Below are positions 26,563 through 34,491 of a DNA stretch of 64,000 nucleotides, piece by piece (positions within the stretch are counted from its first letter, which is position 1; each line of letters begins with the position of its first letter). Where the stretch lies: contig NZ_CP120683.1 of assembly GCF_030506325.1 (NCBI RefSeq), positions 2,480,001 to 2,544,000 on the forward strand, written 5' to 3'. Position numbers and translations under genes: made by a program. The notes under the pieces were generated by a model that searched no databases, was not told the DNA's origin, and saw only the letters and a program-made list of their open reading frames with translations. The stretch comes from Tunicatimonas pelagia (GTDB lineage Bacteria > Bacteroidota > Bacteroidia > Cytophagales > Cyclobacteriaceae).

Positions 26563-27015
26563 CTACCATTTTGCAATCATAACCATAGCCTCACCGATTA
26601 GATTGACCTCTTTTCCTCCCAGTTTATTGTACTCAATAACATCACACTTGTTCTCGTTAAACTTTGGATAACAACTGTGTCCATCACACTTTATAATATC
26701 TGTGAGAAACTGGCCTAGTCCTCTAAAGACAGAAGACTTTATTTTATTTTTTCTCTCGTCATTGACGGGGTTATTAATGTCGGAAACTTCTTCTTCTGAC
26801 ATATAATCCAAATGGTATGTTGATTCATCCACGAAATTAATTTCAAGAGAATCAAGTAATAAAGGAGTATCAAATAAGTACCCTCTCTGGTCATAATTTA
26901 AGGACATGTTAGATATATCATAGCTATCATCATAAAAGAATATTTTGAAACTATTTTTAGGGTTGCTGAAAAACAGGTTATATTTCATTCTCAAAACTCC
27001 AAATAAACTAGTCAA
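26563..27015 (-). CDS. Hypothetical protein
   Basis: 150 residues, not recognised. Soluble, acidic, with aromatic-rich stretches (NLFFSNPKNSFKIFFYDDSY), no signal peptide or membrane helix. It is AT-rich compared with the neighbouring genes. Convergent with the 157-residue gene 38 bp away. Codon-level impression is of a recently acquired accessory gene. Confidence 0.5.
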   Translation of the reverse strand: MTSLFGVLRMKYNLFFSNPKNSFKIFFYDDSYDISNMSLNYDQRGYLFDTPLLLDSLEINFVDESTYHLDYMSEEEVSDINNPVNDERKNKIKSSVFRGLGQFLTDIIKCDGHSCYPKFNENKCDVIEYNKLGGKEVNLIGEAMVMIAKW

Positions 27016-27409
27016 AAGACTTGTACATTTTTTTCATAATATTGTCAAGGGGATGTTTACTAGATTTCTGGAATCAATTGAGTCAACATGCTTTCTGCTT
27101 ATCTGTGAAACCATCATTCATTGAGATGCAGCCAAGGGCCACTCCATAATGCTTTGCCAAAGCAACGTCATGTTTACAATCTTCAAATTGCTTTCTACCG
27201 CTTGCGCTTAGTTGGAAGTTATATGCCTCCAATATATGTGCCTTAATAATCAATAATGCTATGTAGTGAGTAAGGAAATGGCAGGCAAAAGTACTTGATC
27301 AGCTTTACAGTTTGACTTTTTAGAAATTTCTAAAATATCTATATGGCATTTCTAAAAAAAAATATGACTATTTTAGAGGTCTCAGAATGGCCATCAACCT
27401 TTATTTCAA
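27016..27409. other. 394-bp gap with an unassigned open frame
   Basis: On the minus strand the frame 27086-27298 is open for 71 codons and reads protein-like (LEAYNFQLSASGRKQFEDCK, with HDVALAKHYGVAL after it) but has no ATG at its beginning; a TTG could give about 57 residues. It may be a truncated gene. The gap also contains an 18-bp palindrome at 27318-27335. Nothing else seen. Confidence 0.3.
27318..27335. promoter_or_regulatory. 18-bp perfect palindrome upstream of unknown gene
   Basis: TTTTAGAAATTTCTAAAA is a perfect palindrome 75 bp before the gene at 27410. A half-site-like GGCATTTCTAAAA lies 10 bp downstream. Candidate operator. Confidence 0.45.
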
Positions 27410-28450
27410 ATGAGCACCCATTCACAAATGCATATTCCTTTAAAGGCTTACCGAGTATTATACGATAAGCTAATAAAGAAATTCACTAAAGACGAACTAA
27501 CTGACGAAGAACGTAAACGATATGCCAATTGCGCACCTTACAATGTATGGTCGGCAGTGGATAATGAAGGAAAAAGCAAATTCAAAAAGGTTTTCGGTCA
27601 CGATAGATACGAGAACTACTTGTATGGCAAGCTTAGCTCAGATGAAGAAAAAAGGCCTTATGTGTCTTTTAAAGTTGAGACCTTAATTAAAGCACTGGAA
27701 TATCTTGGTCTAAGAATCCCCAGTGACCTCAAAGGGGCTGACATATCACTACCCAAAATGAAAGCTGAAGCCCTTTTTCAACTATTTCTAGAGAAATACT
27801 ACCCTAATTTCTTAGAAGAAAAATCTTATAAGAATACCAGTGCCACTAAATCAATGGCAGATGTTGTATCTTCAAAAACAGAAATAGTTGCAATAAAGCG
27901 GCTCATTAATGAATTCTATGGTTCTATCTCACAAGGAGAATATAAAGATGCTTGGGATTTGCTAGCTCCAAGCTATCAGAAGCGAAAATGGAGGGAAGAT
28001 TTTGAAAGATTTGAAATCGGCTATACCAATACGGTTTCCATATACAATATTCATGTGTTTGATGTCACAAATAAAGTAGATGATTTGTCATGTAAAGTTT
28101 ACTATAAAGATGAAATTATGACTCATACATCATATGATCTAACTAGGCTTAATAAGATTACAATTTCACAGATAGATGACTTCGTAAAGCAGATCAAACA
28201 TTTACAAGATGTGGCCGTAACAAAAGAATGGAAGGAATTTGAGAGAATTGAGTTATATAAATTCTTTGAACCTGCGGTGAGTGAATATATATGGTATAAA
28301 TGTGGTATAGAGCCAGAGCAAATAAAAGAGCTGTTAGATCGTGATGAAAACATAACCGTATCTCGCCTTTGCCGTGTTTCCTGCACAAGTATCGATGGCA
28401 ATTGGTTGATTAAAGGAATTGAACCGCTCAGGAACTATGCAATTAGATAA
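27410..28450 (+). CDS. Hypothetical protein, possible NTF2-like middle domain
   Basis: 346 residues, not recognised. The N-terminal ~130 residues are helical and basic (YRVLYDKLIKKFTKDEL) and could bind nucleic acid. Residues ~160-230 (RLINEFYGSISQGEYKDAWD followed by LLAPSYQKR) look like an NTF2/SnoaL-type cone fold. The C-terminal third is helical with two Cys near the end. No signal or membrane segment. It is AT-rich, lies alone between a palindrome and an integrase at the edge of an island, a typical place for accessory or defence genes, but nothing in the sequence proves such a role. Confidence 0.55.
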   Translation: MSTHSQMHIPLKAYRVLYDKLIKKFTKDELTDEERKRYANCAPYNVWSAVDNEGKSKFKKVFGHDRYENYLYGKLSSDEEKRPYVSFKVETLIKALEYLGLRIPSDLKGADISLPKMKAEALFQLFLEKYYPNFLEEKSYKNTSATKSMADVVSSKTEIVAIKRLINEFYGSISQGEYKDAWDLLAPSYQKRKWREDFERFEIGYTNTVSIYNIHVFDVTNKVDDLSCKVYYKDEIMTHTSYDLTRLNKITISQIDDFVKQIKHLQDVAVTKEWKEFERIELYKFFEPAVSEYIWYKCGIEPEQIKELLDRDENITVSRLCRVSCTSIDGNWLIKGIEPLRNYAIR

Positions 28451-28532
28451 ATAAATTTCATAACTACTCTTACTGGGGCAGCTCCCTTTCAGAGCTATAC
28501 TCATAACTATGAAGGCAACTATTTCTAAACAC

Positions 28533-29765
28533 TCAGTCACTCATAATTAGCTCATCGTACTCATCAATTACGCTGTTCTCAAAAGAGTCCAGATAGGTTT
28601 GCGTAATCTCTTCGGTAGCATGACCCATACTTTCCTGAATAACGGCCGTTGGTACGCCTTTGCGCTTTCCGGTTGTGGCGTAAGTGTGGCGAGCAGTATA
28701 AATGGTAAACGGGCTAATATCACATAGTGCTGCTATTTTTTTCAGCCGTCCGTTAAGCCGCTTACGCCGGTCTCGTATAATGTCGGTATAGCGTTCAGGA
28801 GCATCTGTTGGCTTTAGAATGGGAAAGATGAAATCATTTGGATTGAGGGTTTCACTAAGATAAGAGAGTAGTAATTCTTTTAAGGCTGGACTGATTTTGA
28901 TACTGAAAGGTTTGCCGGTTTTCTGGCGCACGTAGTGTATGCGCTCAAAGTCTCCGCGAATGTTAGCAACTTTCAGTAAGGCCATATCCATCCAGTTCAT
29001 GCCACGCATAAAGAAGCTAGCCATGAACATATTGCGGGCATGAAACAGAGGGGAACCCTGCTCCAGGGCAATATCACGTAAGGCTTTGAATTCTGCCTCA
29101 GTTAGTGAGATACGAACCGGCGTTTGGCCTTTAATCTTATACTGGGCAAAAGGATACGCCTCCTTTGAGACGATTCCGGATTTGATGGCCTTATTATAAG
29201 CACTGCGAAGCGTGCGTAGGTATACGCTGAGCGATCCTGCACTTGAGCCATTGGCGAAATGCCAGTTTTCAAAACGGGTCAGGAATGCATAGTTGACGGC
29301 CTCAAAGGGTAAGTCTTTTCCCTTTCTGAATGATTGCAGGCGATTGAGGGCCTGGGCGTAGACATTAGCATTACCTGTCCTACGGGCTTTTTTAAGGTCG
29401 GCTATCAGATGCTCCAAAAAGACAAAAACAGTTTGCTTCTCTGTCTTTTTGCCGCCTGTAAGAGTTACTTTCAGATCAGCCATACTCATATATAAGAGCT
29501 TACCTTCATCATCCAGTCGGGCAATGACATCATAGGCGGTTGTCCTCTTTTTATGCAGAGCGTTATTGAAACGAGTAGTATTCTCGACCACTTGCGACGA
29601 TTTCTTGAGCTTCTCGTTTTTACTGTCCCAGTCCTTTTCAAGTAGGCTATAGCCGAGACTGACATTGATACTTTTACGGTTATGGAGGACACGCATAACC
29701 AATGGATAGGTTCCGTCTTTACGGGCACGACGGGTATCCAGCAGAAGTTTGATGTTTGTTGCCAT
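28533..29765 (-). CDS. Bacteroidota-type tyrosine recombinase (integrase)
   Basis: 410 residues, the usual length. Domains in order: arm-type DNA-binding (KLLLDTRRARKDGTYPLVMR), SAM-like core-binding (~100-200), and the catalytic domain with Arg in FFMRGMNWMDMALL, the box YTARHTYATTGKRKGV, GHATEEITQTYLDSF with the nucleophilic Tyr. Box residues are those normal for this Bacteroidota group, so it is probably active. Its start is 130 bp from a displaced tRNA-Pro 3' end, so this is most likely the enzyme that inserted the island into tRNA-Pro. Confidence 0.95.
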   Translation of the reverse strand: MATNIKLLLDTRRARKDGTYPLVMRVLHNRKSINVSLGYSLLEKDWDSKNEKLKKSSQVVENTTRFNNALHKKRTTAYDVIARLDDEGKLLYMSMADLKVTLTGGKKTEKQTVFVFLEHLIADLKKARRTGNANVYAQALNRLQSFRKGKDLPFEAVNYAFLTRFENWHFANGSSAGSLSVYLRTLRSAYNKAIKSGIVSKEAYPFAQYKIKGQTPVRISLTEAEFKALRDIALEQGSPLFHARNMFMASFFMRGMNWMDMALLKVANIRGDFERIHYVRQKTGKPFSIKISPALKELLLSYLSETLNPNDFIFPILKPTDAPERYTDIIRDRRKRLNGRLKKIAALCDISPFTIYTARHTYATTGKRKGVPTAVIQESMGHATEEITQTYLDSFENSVIDEYDELIMSD

Positions 29766-29772
29766 AAGAAAA

Positions 29773-29792
29773 TTTGCAAGCTATTTGCAAGC
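29773..29792. repeat. Tandem 9-bp repeats beside the att site
   Basis: TTTGCAAGC occurs at 29773-29781 and again at 29784-29792, an 11-bp period (one helical turn), just upstream of the integrase start. Possible arm-type binding sites for the integrase or an accessory factor. Confidence 0.4.
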
Positions 29793-29894
29793 AAATATAG
29801 GTATTTTCTGGCTTAATCTGAAATCATCGAAAACATAAATTGCTGATAATCAGATATATAAAACCATATTAGATCATATGAATACAGGAATTTA

Positions 29895-29941
29895 CCTGCT
29901 TTGGGAGCAGGGGGTCGCAGGTTCGAATCCTGCCGCCCCGA
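29895..29941 (+). tRNA. Displaced 3' part of tRNA-Pro(UGG), island attachment site
   Basis: 47 bases match the 3' two-thirds of a tRNA-Pro: the anticodon arm CCTGC-TTTGGGA-GCAGG (anticodon TGG), variable GGGTC, T-arm GCAGG-TTCGAAT-CCTGC, acceptor CGCCCCG and A73, with no encoded CCA. The 5' part is missing; the bases before it do not form a D-arm. A terminator follows. This is the classic trace of an element inserted at the anticodon arm, with the original tRNA 3' end pushed to the far side. The intact tRNA is expected beyond the left edge of the window. Confidence 0.85.
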
Positions 29942-29965
29942 CTCTTTACTAATCAAAAGTCATCG

Positions 29966-30001
29966 AAACCCTCTAAATTGTATGTTTAGGGGTTTTTCTT
30001 T
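29966..30001 (+). terminator. Rho-independent terminator of tRNA-Pro
   Basis: AAACCCTCTAAA (29966-29977) pairs with TTTAGGGGTTT (29985-29995) with one bulge, followed by a T-rich run to 30001. It lies 25 bp after the tRNA 3' end, where the original tRNA-Pro transcript would have ended, supporting that the DNA to the right is the pre-insertion chromosome. Confidence 0.75.
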
Positions 30002-30060
30002 CCCCCCCTTTAAATCGCACATTATTTTCCAATTCTTAGTGGACACCACGCGAGTGAACC

Positions 30061-30139
30061 ATTCGGCGACCTTTTTTCTACTTTTAGGAAGATCGCCGAA
30101 TTGCTTGTAAATTACTGCAAAACAGCATTTTACAAGCAA
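30061..30139. repeat. Two adjoining inverted repeats
   Basis: ATTCGGCGA (30061-30069) pairs with TCGCCGAAT (30093-30101). TTGCTTGTAAA (30101-30111) pairs with TTTACAAGCAA (30129-30139). The repeats share base 30101, giving two stem-loops in a row upstream of the integrase relic. Function unknown; may be recombination sites of the older element. Confidence 0.55.
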
Positions 30140-30208
30140 CTCGTTTTGTTAGTTTTTGTGAAAGAACAAGACCGTGTTTGTAATCAAAATCATCTAAAAA
30201 CCAACAAA

Positions 30209-30505
30209 ATGCAAAACAAGGATACCTTCAGTACTGCTTTCCTGTTGAGAGCGGCTAAAATGAAAAATGATTTGGAGTCGGGTACACTGAAGAGTTACTT
30301 TACTACCCAAAGCTACGGCGAGCAGTTTTTAGCCGAGTGGCTTCGGAAAAAGGATATTTACCTGCCTTAGCTTTCTCATCAGTTCATGACCGAACTGAAA
30401 ATGTATCTGCAGACGTACTAGCCGAAAGACCATCGGAAACCGATGGGCGACAATCCGGTGATGAAGCATCTGGAACGACTGTGAAAAATGGTAAGCTTAG
30501 CTTGA
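30209..30505 (+). pseudogene. Relic of a Bacteroidota tyrosine recombinase
   Basis: One reading frame gives an integrase-like N-terminal and SAM-like region: AKMKNDLESGTLKSYFTTQ at the start, then after a TAG the stretch LSHQFMTELKMYLQTY, another TAG, PKDHRKPMGDNPVMKHLERL, then TGA, KMVSLA and TGA. Homology continues across the stops in the same frame, so these are point mutations (CAG or CGA to stop is enough for most). The catalytic domain is gone. It is probably the remains of an older element at the same tRNA-Pro locus. Confidence 0.65.
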
Positions 30506-30935
30506 CTTTAGCCTTTTTACTCTCGAATGGTCAAAGATGTCTACTTTAGATAAATTTATAATATTCTGAATTACAGCGATTTGTAATATTTTACCTAGCG
30601 TGTTGTCTACCACCCGCATAAGTCGGATTAATTTTCAACCTCCCTTCTGCACATTGAGGTTGAAAAATAACCTGAGAAGAGCATAGCCCATGAACGCAAG
30701 CCCTCTCTGTACCCGCATAGAGCTATAGTCCATAGTAAGAATTATTCCCAAAAGGCTAAAGTCGAGCTTAGAGGCTGTTTTAAAACACCTCTTAAAAACG
30801 CGCCTGCGTGATATAGTACAAGAATCTTTCATTAGCACAAGAATATCCCAGACCGAAGTAAGCTTACCAACGACCTTTATAGTACGAAAAAGCAAGTACC
30901 ACCGAAAACCTCTGACCTACTCAACCAAGTGGCCT
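30506..30935. other. 430-bp decayed intergenic stretch
   Basis: No supported gene. A minus-strand open frame at 30635-30895 ends with MGYALLRLFFNLNVQKGG, which faintly recalls the last helix of some transposases; too weak to call. The ABC transporter promoter should lie near its right end. Confidence 0.4.
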
Positions 30936-33107
30936 ATGAATCACCCACAGCTTATCTCTGTGATTAAGCAGTTTAGCCAGGCACTACGCCACGAGCTGCC
31001 ACCCGATTTTGGTGAGGAGTTACCCTCTGATACCGACTTACATACTCCCGAAGCCTTTGCCCGAACACTGTCAGAAAATGGCACTCCGTTGCGTTTGGTT
31101 TTTACTACCAACACAGCAGGTAGCTATCAAGCGCTTGTCGACAGGCTTAGTTTTCCGGTGCTGGTGTTTTTTGCTGAAGAGGCAACTGTAACTCCGGCGA
31201 TTATCCAGCCTGGTAAGGATTTACAGCCAAAGGCTGATCTAGTACGCCCCGACGGAACCCAGCAGCCCGTGGCGATTGATACCTTGGCCGAAAACATTTA
31301 TACCACTGCCAAAGAGCAAGTGTTGTTTGTGGCAGCTTTTCCGTTTCGAAGTATGGTGGGGGAAGCGACCGATGATCCAGCCTTATCCCCGGTCAAACGC
31401 CTACTTAACCTGCTGCGGGGCGAACGGCGCGATATTAGCTACCTGTACGTCTACGCGGTGGCGGTAGGTATCATCAACCTTACCCTGCCACTGGGAACTC
31501 AAGCCATCGTGGGATTCATCTCCGGAGGAATGTGGCTTAATTCTATCGTTATTCTCATTGGCTTAGTCGTGATCGGAGTGATTGTGGGCGGAGGCTTACA
31601 GATTATGCAGTTGTCAATGGTAGAGATCATGCAACGCCGTCTTTTCGCCAAAACGGCTCTTGAGCTGGCCTACCGCATCCCTCGCGTCGAAACGGAAGCC
31701 GTACTTCGGTATTATACTCCCGAACTCGTCAATCGCTTTTTTGATGTCCTCACCATACAAAAAGGGCTCCCCACACTATTGATCAGTTTACTTACGGCCA
31801 TCATTCAAATTAATTTCTGCTTGATCTTGCTGTCGTTCTATCACCCGTTCTTTGTGTTCTTTGGCTTATTACTGGTATCGCTGCTGGTGCTCATGTTTTA
31901 TCTGACGGGGAAACGAGGGCTTGACTCGTCGCTTACCGAATCGAAATACAAGTATAAAGTGGCTTATTGGTTGGAGGAATTAGGGCGCGCCTTGCCTACG
32001 TTTAAAATGGCAGGTACCAGCCAACTACCCACTCAGCGGGTAAACCACGAAGTAGGCAATTACCTGATGCATCGCAAAGCCCACTTTGGGGTACTCATTC
32101 GCCAATATTCCTACGTGATTGCCTTTAAAACATTAGTCACCGCTGGACTGCTCATCATCGGGGCTGTTTTAGTGATTGACCGTCAGATTACGCTGGGGCA
32201 ATTTGTGGCTTCGGAATTAATCATTGTCCTGGTCATTGGTTCCGTAGAAACCATCATCCTCAACCTGGATACGGTATACGATATGCTGACGGCAGTGGAC
32301 AAGATCGGGCAAGTTACTGACTTACCGCTGGAACCCGAAGGCAAGGCTACGCTCACCACCGAACAAGGCATTCGGATTCAAACCCGAAATCTGCGCTACC
32401 GCTACCCCGGTGAGTCCGAATACGTACTCAACAATATTAATCTGGATATTGCCCCCGGCGAACGAGTATGCATCACGGGCTACAACGATAGCGGCAAGTC
32501 AACGTTGGTGAACATCCTGGACGGAAGCTACCGTTCCTACGAAGGAGTAGTCGCCGTAAATGACATACCACTCTCCAATCTCAACGTAGCGCAATGGCGC
32601 AACCATATCGCTAAAAACGTGTCTGTCGAAGATATTTTCAACGGCTCAGTGCTGGACAATGTGACACTCCGCAAACCTACCACCTCCTACCAAACCGCCG
32701 TGGAGGCACTTCAGGCGGTCGGGGCAATGGAGGCCATTCAACGATTGCCCCAAGGGTTGGATACCACCTTAGTTAGTGGGGGCACGAGTGTCTCAACCAG
32801 TCTGGCTCGTAAGATTATACTAGCTCGTTGTATCGCTAAACGACCAAAAGTACTCATGCTCAACGATTTCTTTTCGTTTTTTACCAGTGCCGAACAGCAG
32901 AAGTTTATACGCTACCTCACCGACGATCAGCATGCCTGGAGTCTGATTGTGACATCTACCGACCCGCTGATCTTGAGCCAATGCACTAAAATCGTTGTAT
33001 TGCAGGCCGGCGAAAAAGTAGCCGAAGGCACCTACGAAACACTGAAAGAGCATGCGTTTTTTCAGGAGTTGACGGTCTCCACACTAGTAGCCGATGCTCC
33101 CTGTTAG
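30936..33107 (+). CDS. ABC transporter of a type I secretion system, degenerate ATPase
   Basis: 723 residues. The N-terminal ~150 residues lack a recognisable C39 peptidase. Residues ~165-450 are the six-helix ABC membrane domain, and ~470-715 the nucleotide domain. Walker A is intact (GYNDSGKST, residues 515-523), but the signature is VSGGTSVS instead of LSGGQ, Walker B ends in Asn643-Asp644 (LMLNDFF) where Asp-Glu is normal, and the switch His is absent (VTSTDPL). ATP hydrolysis may therefore be slow or dependent on a partner. It is followed by a HlyD-like and a TolC-like gene, so it is the inner-membrane part of a type I exporter. No obvious cargo gene is adjacent. Confidence 0.85.
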   Translation: MNHPQLISVIKQFSQALRHELPPDFGEELPSDTDLHTPEAFARTLSENGTPLRLVFTTNTAGSYQALVDRLSFPVLVFFAEEATVTPAIIQPGKDLQPKADLVRPDGTQQPVAIDTLAENIYTTAKEQVLFVAAFPFRSMVGEATDDPALSPVKRLLNLLRGERRDISYLYVYAVAVGIINLTLPLGTQAIVGFISGGMWLNSIVILIGLVVIGVIVGGGLQIMQLSMVEIMQRRLFAKTALELAYRIPRVETEAVLRYYTPELVNRFFDVLTIQKGLPTLLISLLTAIIQINFCLILLSFYHPFFVFFGLLLVSLLVLMFYLTGKRGLDSSLTESKYKYKVAYWLEELGRALPTFKMAGTSQLPTQRVNHEVGNYLMHRKAHFGVLIRQYSYVIAFKTLVTAGLLIIGAVLVIDRQITLGQFVASELIIVLVIGSVETIILNLDTVYDMLTAVDKIGQVTDLPLEPEGKATLTTEQGIRIQTRNLRYRYPGESEYVLNNINLDIAPGERVCITGYNDSGKSTLVNILDGSYRSYEGVVAVNDIPLSNLNVAQWRNHIAKNVSVEDIFNGSVLDNVTLRKPTTSYQTAVEALQAVGAMEAIQRLPQGLDTTLVSGGTSVSTSLARKIILARCIAKRPKVLMLNDFFSFFTSAEQQKFIRYLTDDQHAWSLIVTSTDPLILSQCTKIVVLQAGEKVAEGTYETLKEHAFFQELTVSTLVADAPC

Positions 33108-33133
33108 TCTTCATTTTTAAAGCCTATTTTTCT

Positions 33134-34480
33134 ATGAAATCTGATAAAGAAACCATTCCCCCCGTCAATGTTGAGTTAGAACCCCTGGAGGTGCTGGAGT
33201 CACCTTGGGCAGGAAAGATAGTAGCCCGCTGGCTCGTCGGCATCGGAGTCTTTCTACTTATGGTGCTTCTCTTACCCTGGCAGCAGAACATTCGGGCCAC
33301 GGGTGAAGTGACCGCCCTTTCGCCAGAGAACCGTCCTCAGACCGTTCAGTCGGCCATTCCGGGGCGCATTGATCGCTGGTACGTGCAAGAGGGTGATTTT
33401 GTTCTACGGGGAGATACTATCCTCAATATTCAGGAGATTCAAGACGATTATTTCAATCCCGAACTGCTGGTACGGCTTGAGGAGCAACTGGTAGCTCAGC
33501 AGGCAGCGATTCAGTCGCGAGAGGCCAACGCCGAAGCCCTGCGCCGCCAGATCAAAGCCCTGCAACGAGGGCTTCAGTTAGCGTTGCAGCAAGCCGAAAA
33601 TGTAGTTCGGCAAACCGAGTTGCAAATTGTGGGCGAGAGCTTAGCCTACGTGGCTTCCCGCAGAAACTTTGCTATCGTAGAAAACCAACTGGAACGGGAG
33701 CAGTCGCTCTACGACGACGGCCTCAAATCCCTTACCGACTTGCAAGAACGGGAGCAGGAGCAACAACTGTCGCGAGCAGACCTCGGAGTAGCCGAAAATC
33801 AGTTCCTCACTACTCAGAACCAGCTTATCAACGCCCGCATTGAGCTACAGGCCGTAGAAGCTAGTTACCTAGAAAATATCAGCAGTGCTGAGTCGAGCCT
33901 GAACACGACCCTAGCGGGGATCTACGATGCCCAGCGTAGCCTGGCCGAGCTGCAAAACGAGTACGCCAACATGCAGATCCGGAACGAGCAATACTACATG
34001 ATTGCCCCCCAAGATGGCTACGTAGTACGTGCTTTACGCACCGGCATTGGTGAAACGATTAGTGCCGGGGAGGGCGTGGTAACGGTCATGCCCGAAAATC
34101 CGGACAAAGCAGTGGCCATGTACGTGCAGCCGATGGATGTTCCCCTGCTATCGGTGGGCCGTCAGGTGCGGCTGGAATTTGATGGCTGGCCCGCCTTACA
34201 GTTTTCGGGCTGGCCCATTGTGGCCGTGGGCACATTCGGAGGCATTGTGCAGGTGATCGACTACGTGGAGACCGAAGAGCAGGACGGACGCTACCGGGTG
34301 CTGGTGATCCCTGATCCGAACGATGATGGCGATTGGCCCGAGTTACTGCGCTTGGGTTCCGAAGTGCAAGGCTTCGCCATGCTGGATGAGGTGCCGCTGT
34401 GGTACGAGCTGTGGCGATTGTATAACGGCTTCCCCCCTAGCCTACAAGCCGCGCCCGAAGCTACTGCCGCTAATTATTAA
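33134..34480 (+). CDS. HlyD-type membrane-fusion protein
   Basis: 448 residues. One membrane helix at about residues 30-52 (WLVGIGVFLLMVLLLPW), a lipoyl half-motif (PGRIDRWYVQEGDFVLRGDT), a long coiled coil (~110-290, Gln/Glu/Leu-rich), the second lipoyl half (MIAPQDGYVVRALRTGIGE), and a beta-barrel end. It bridges the ABC protein 26 bp upstream and the channel 11 bp downstream. All three belong to one operon. Confidence 0.9.
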   Translation: MKSDKETIPPVNVELEPLEVLESPWAGKIVARWLVGIGVFLLMVLLLPWQQNIRATGEVTALSPENRPQTVQSAIPGRIDRWYVQEGDFVLRGDTILNIQEIQDDYFNPELLVRLEEQLVAQQAAIQSREANAEALRRQIKALQRGLQLALQQAENVVRQTELQIVGESLAYVASRRNFAIVENQLEREQSLYDDGLKSLTDLQEREQEQQLSRADLGVAENQFLTTQNQLINARIELQAVEASYLENISSAESSLNTTLAGIYDAQRSLAELQNEYANMQIRNEQYYMIAPQDGYVVRALRTGIGETISAGEGVVTVMPENPDKAVAMYVQPMDVPLLSVGRQVRLEFDGWPALQFSGWPIVAVGTFGGIVQVIDYVETEEQDGRYRVLVIPDPNDDGDWPELLRLGSEVQGFAMLDEVPLWYELWRLYNGFPPSLQAAPEATAANY

Positions 34481-34491
34481 ACTCAGCAACC

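Noticed and set aside
30635-30895. 86-codon minus-strand frame with a transposase-like end
   Set aside because: Only the last ~20 residues are suggestive and no catalytic part is seen; kept as a note in the gap entry.
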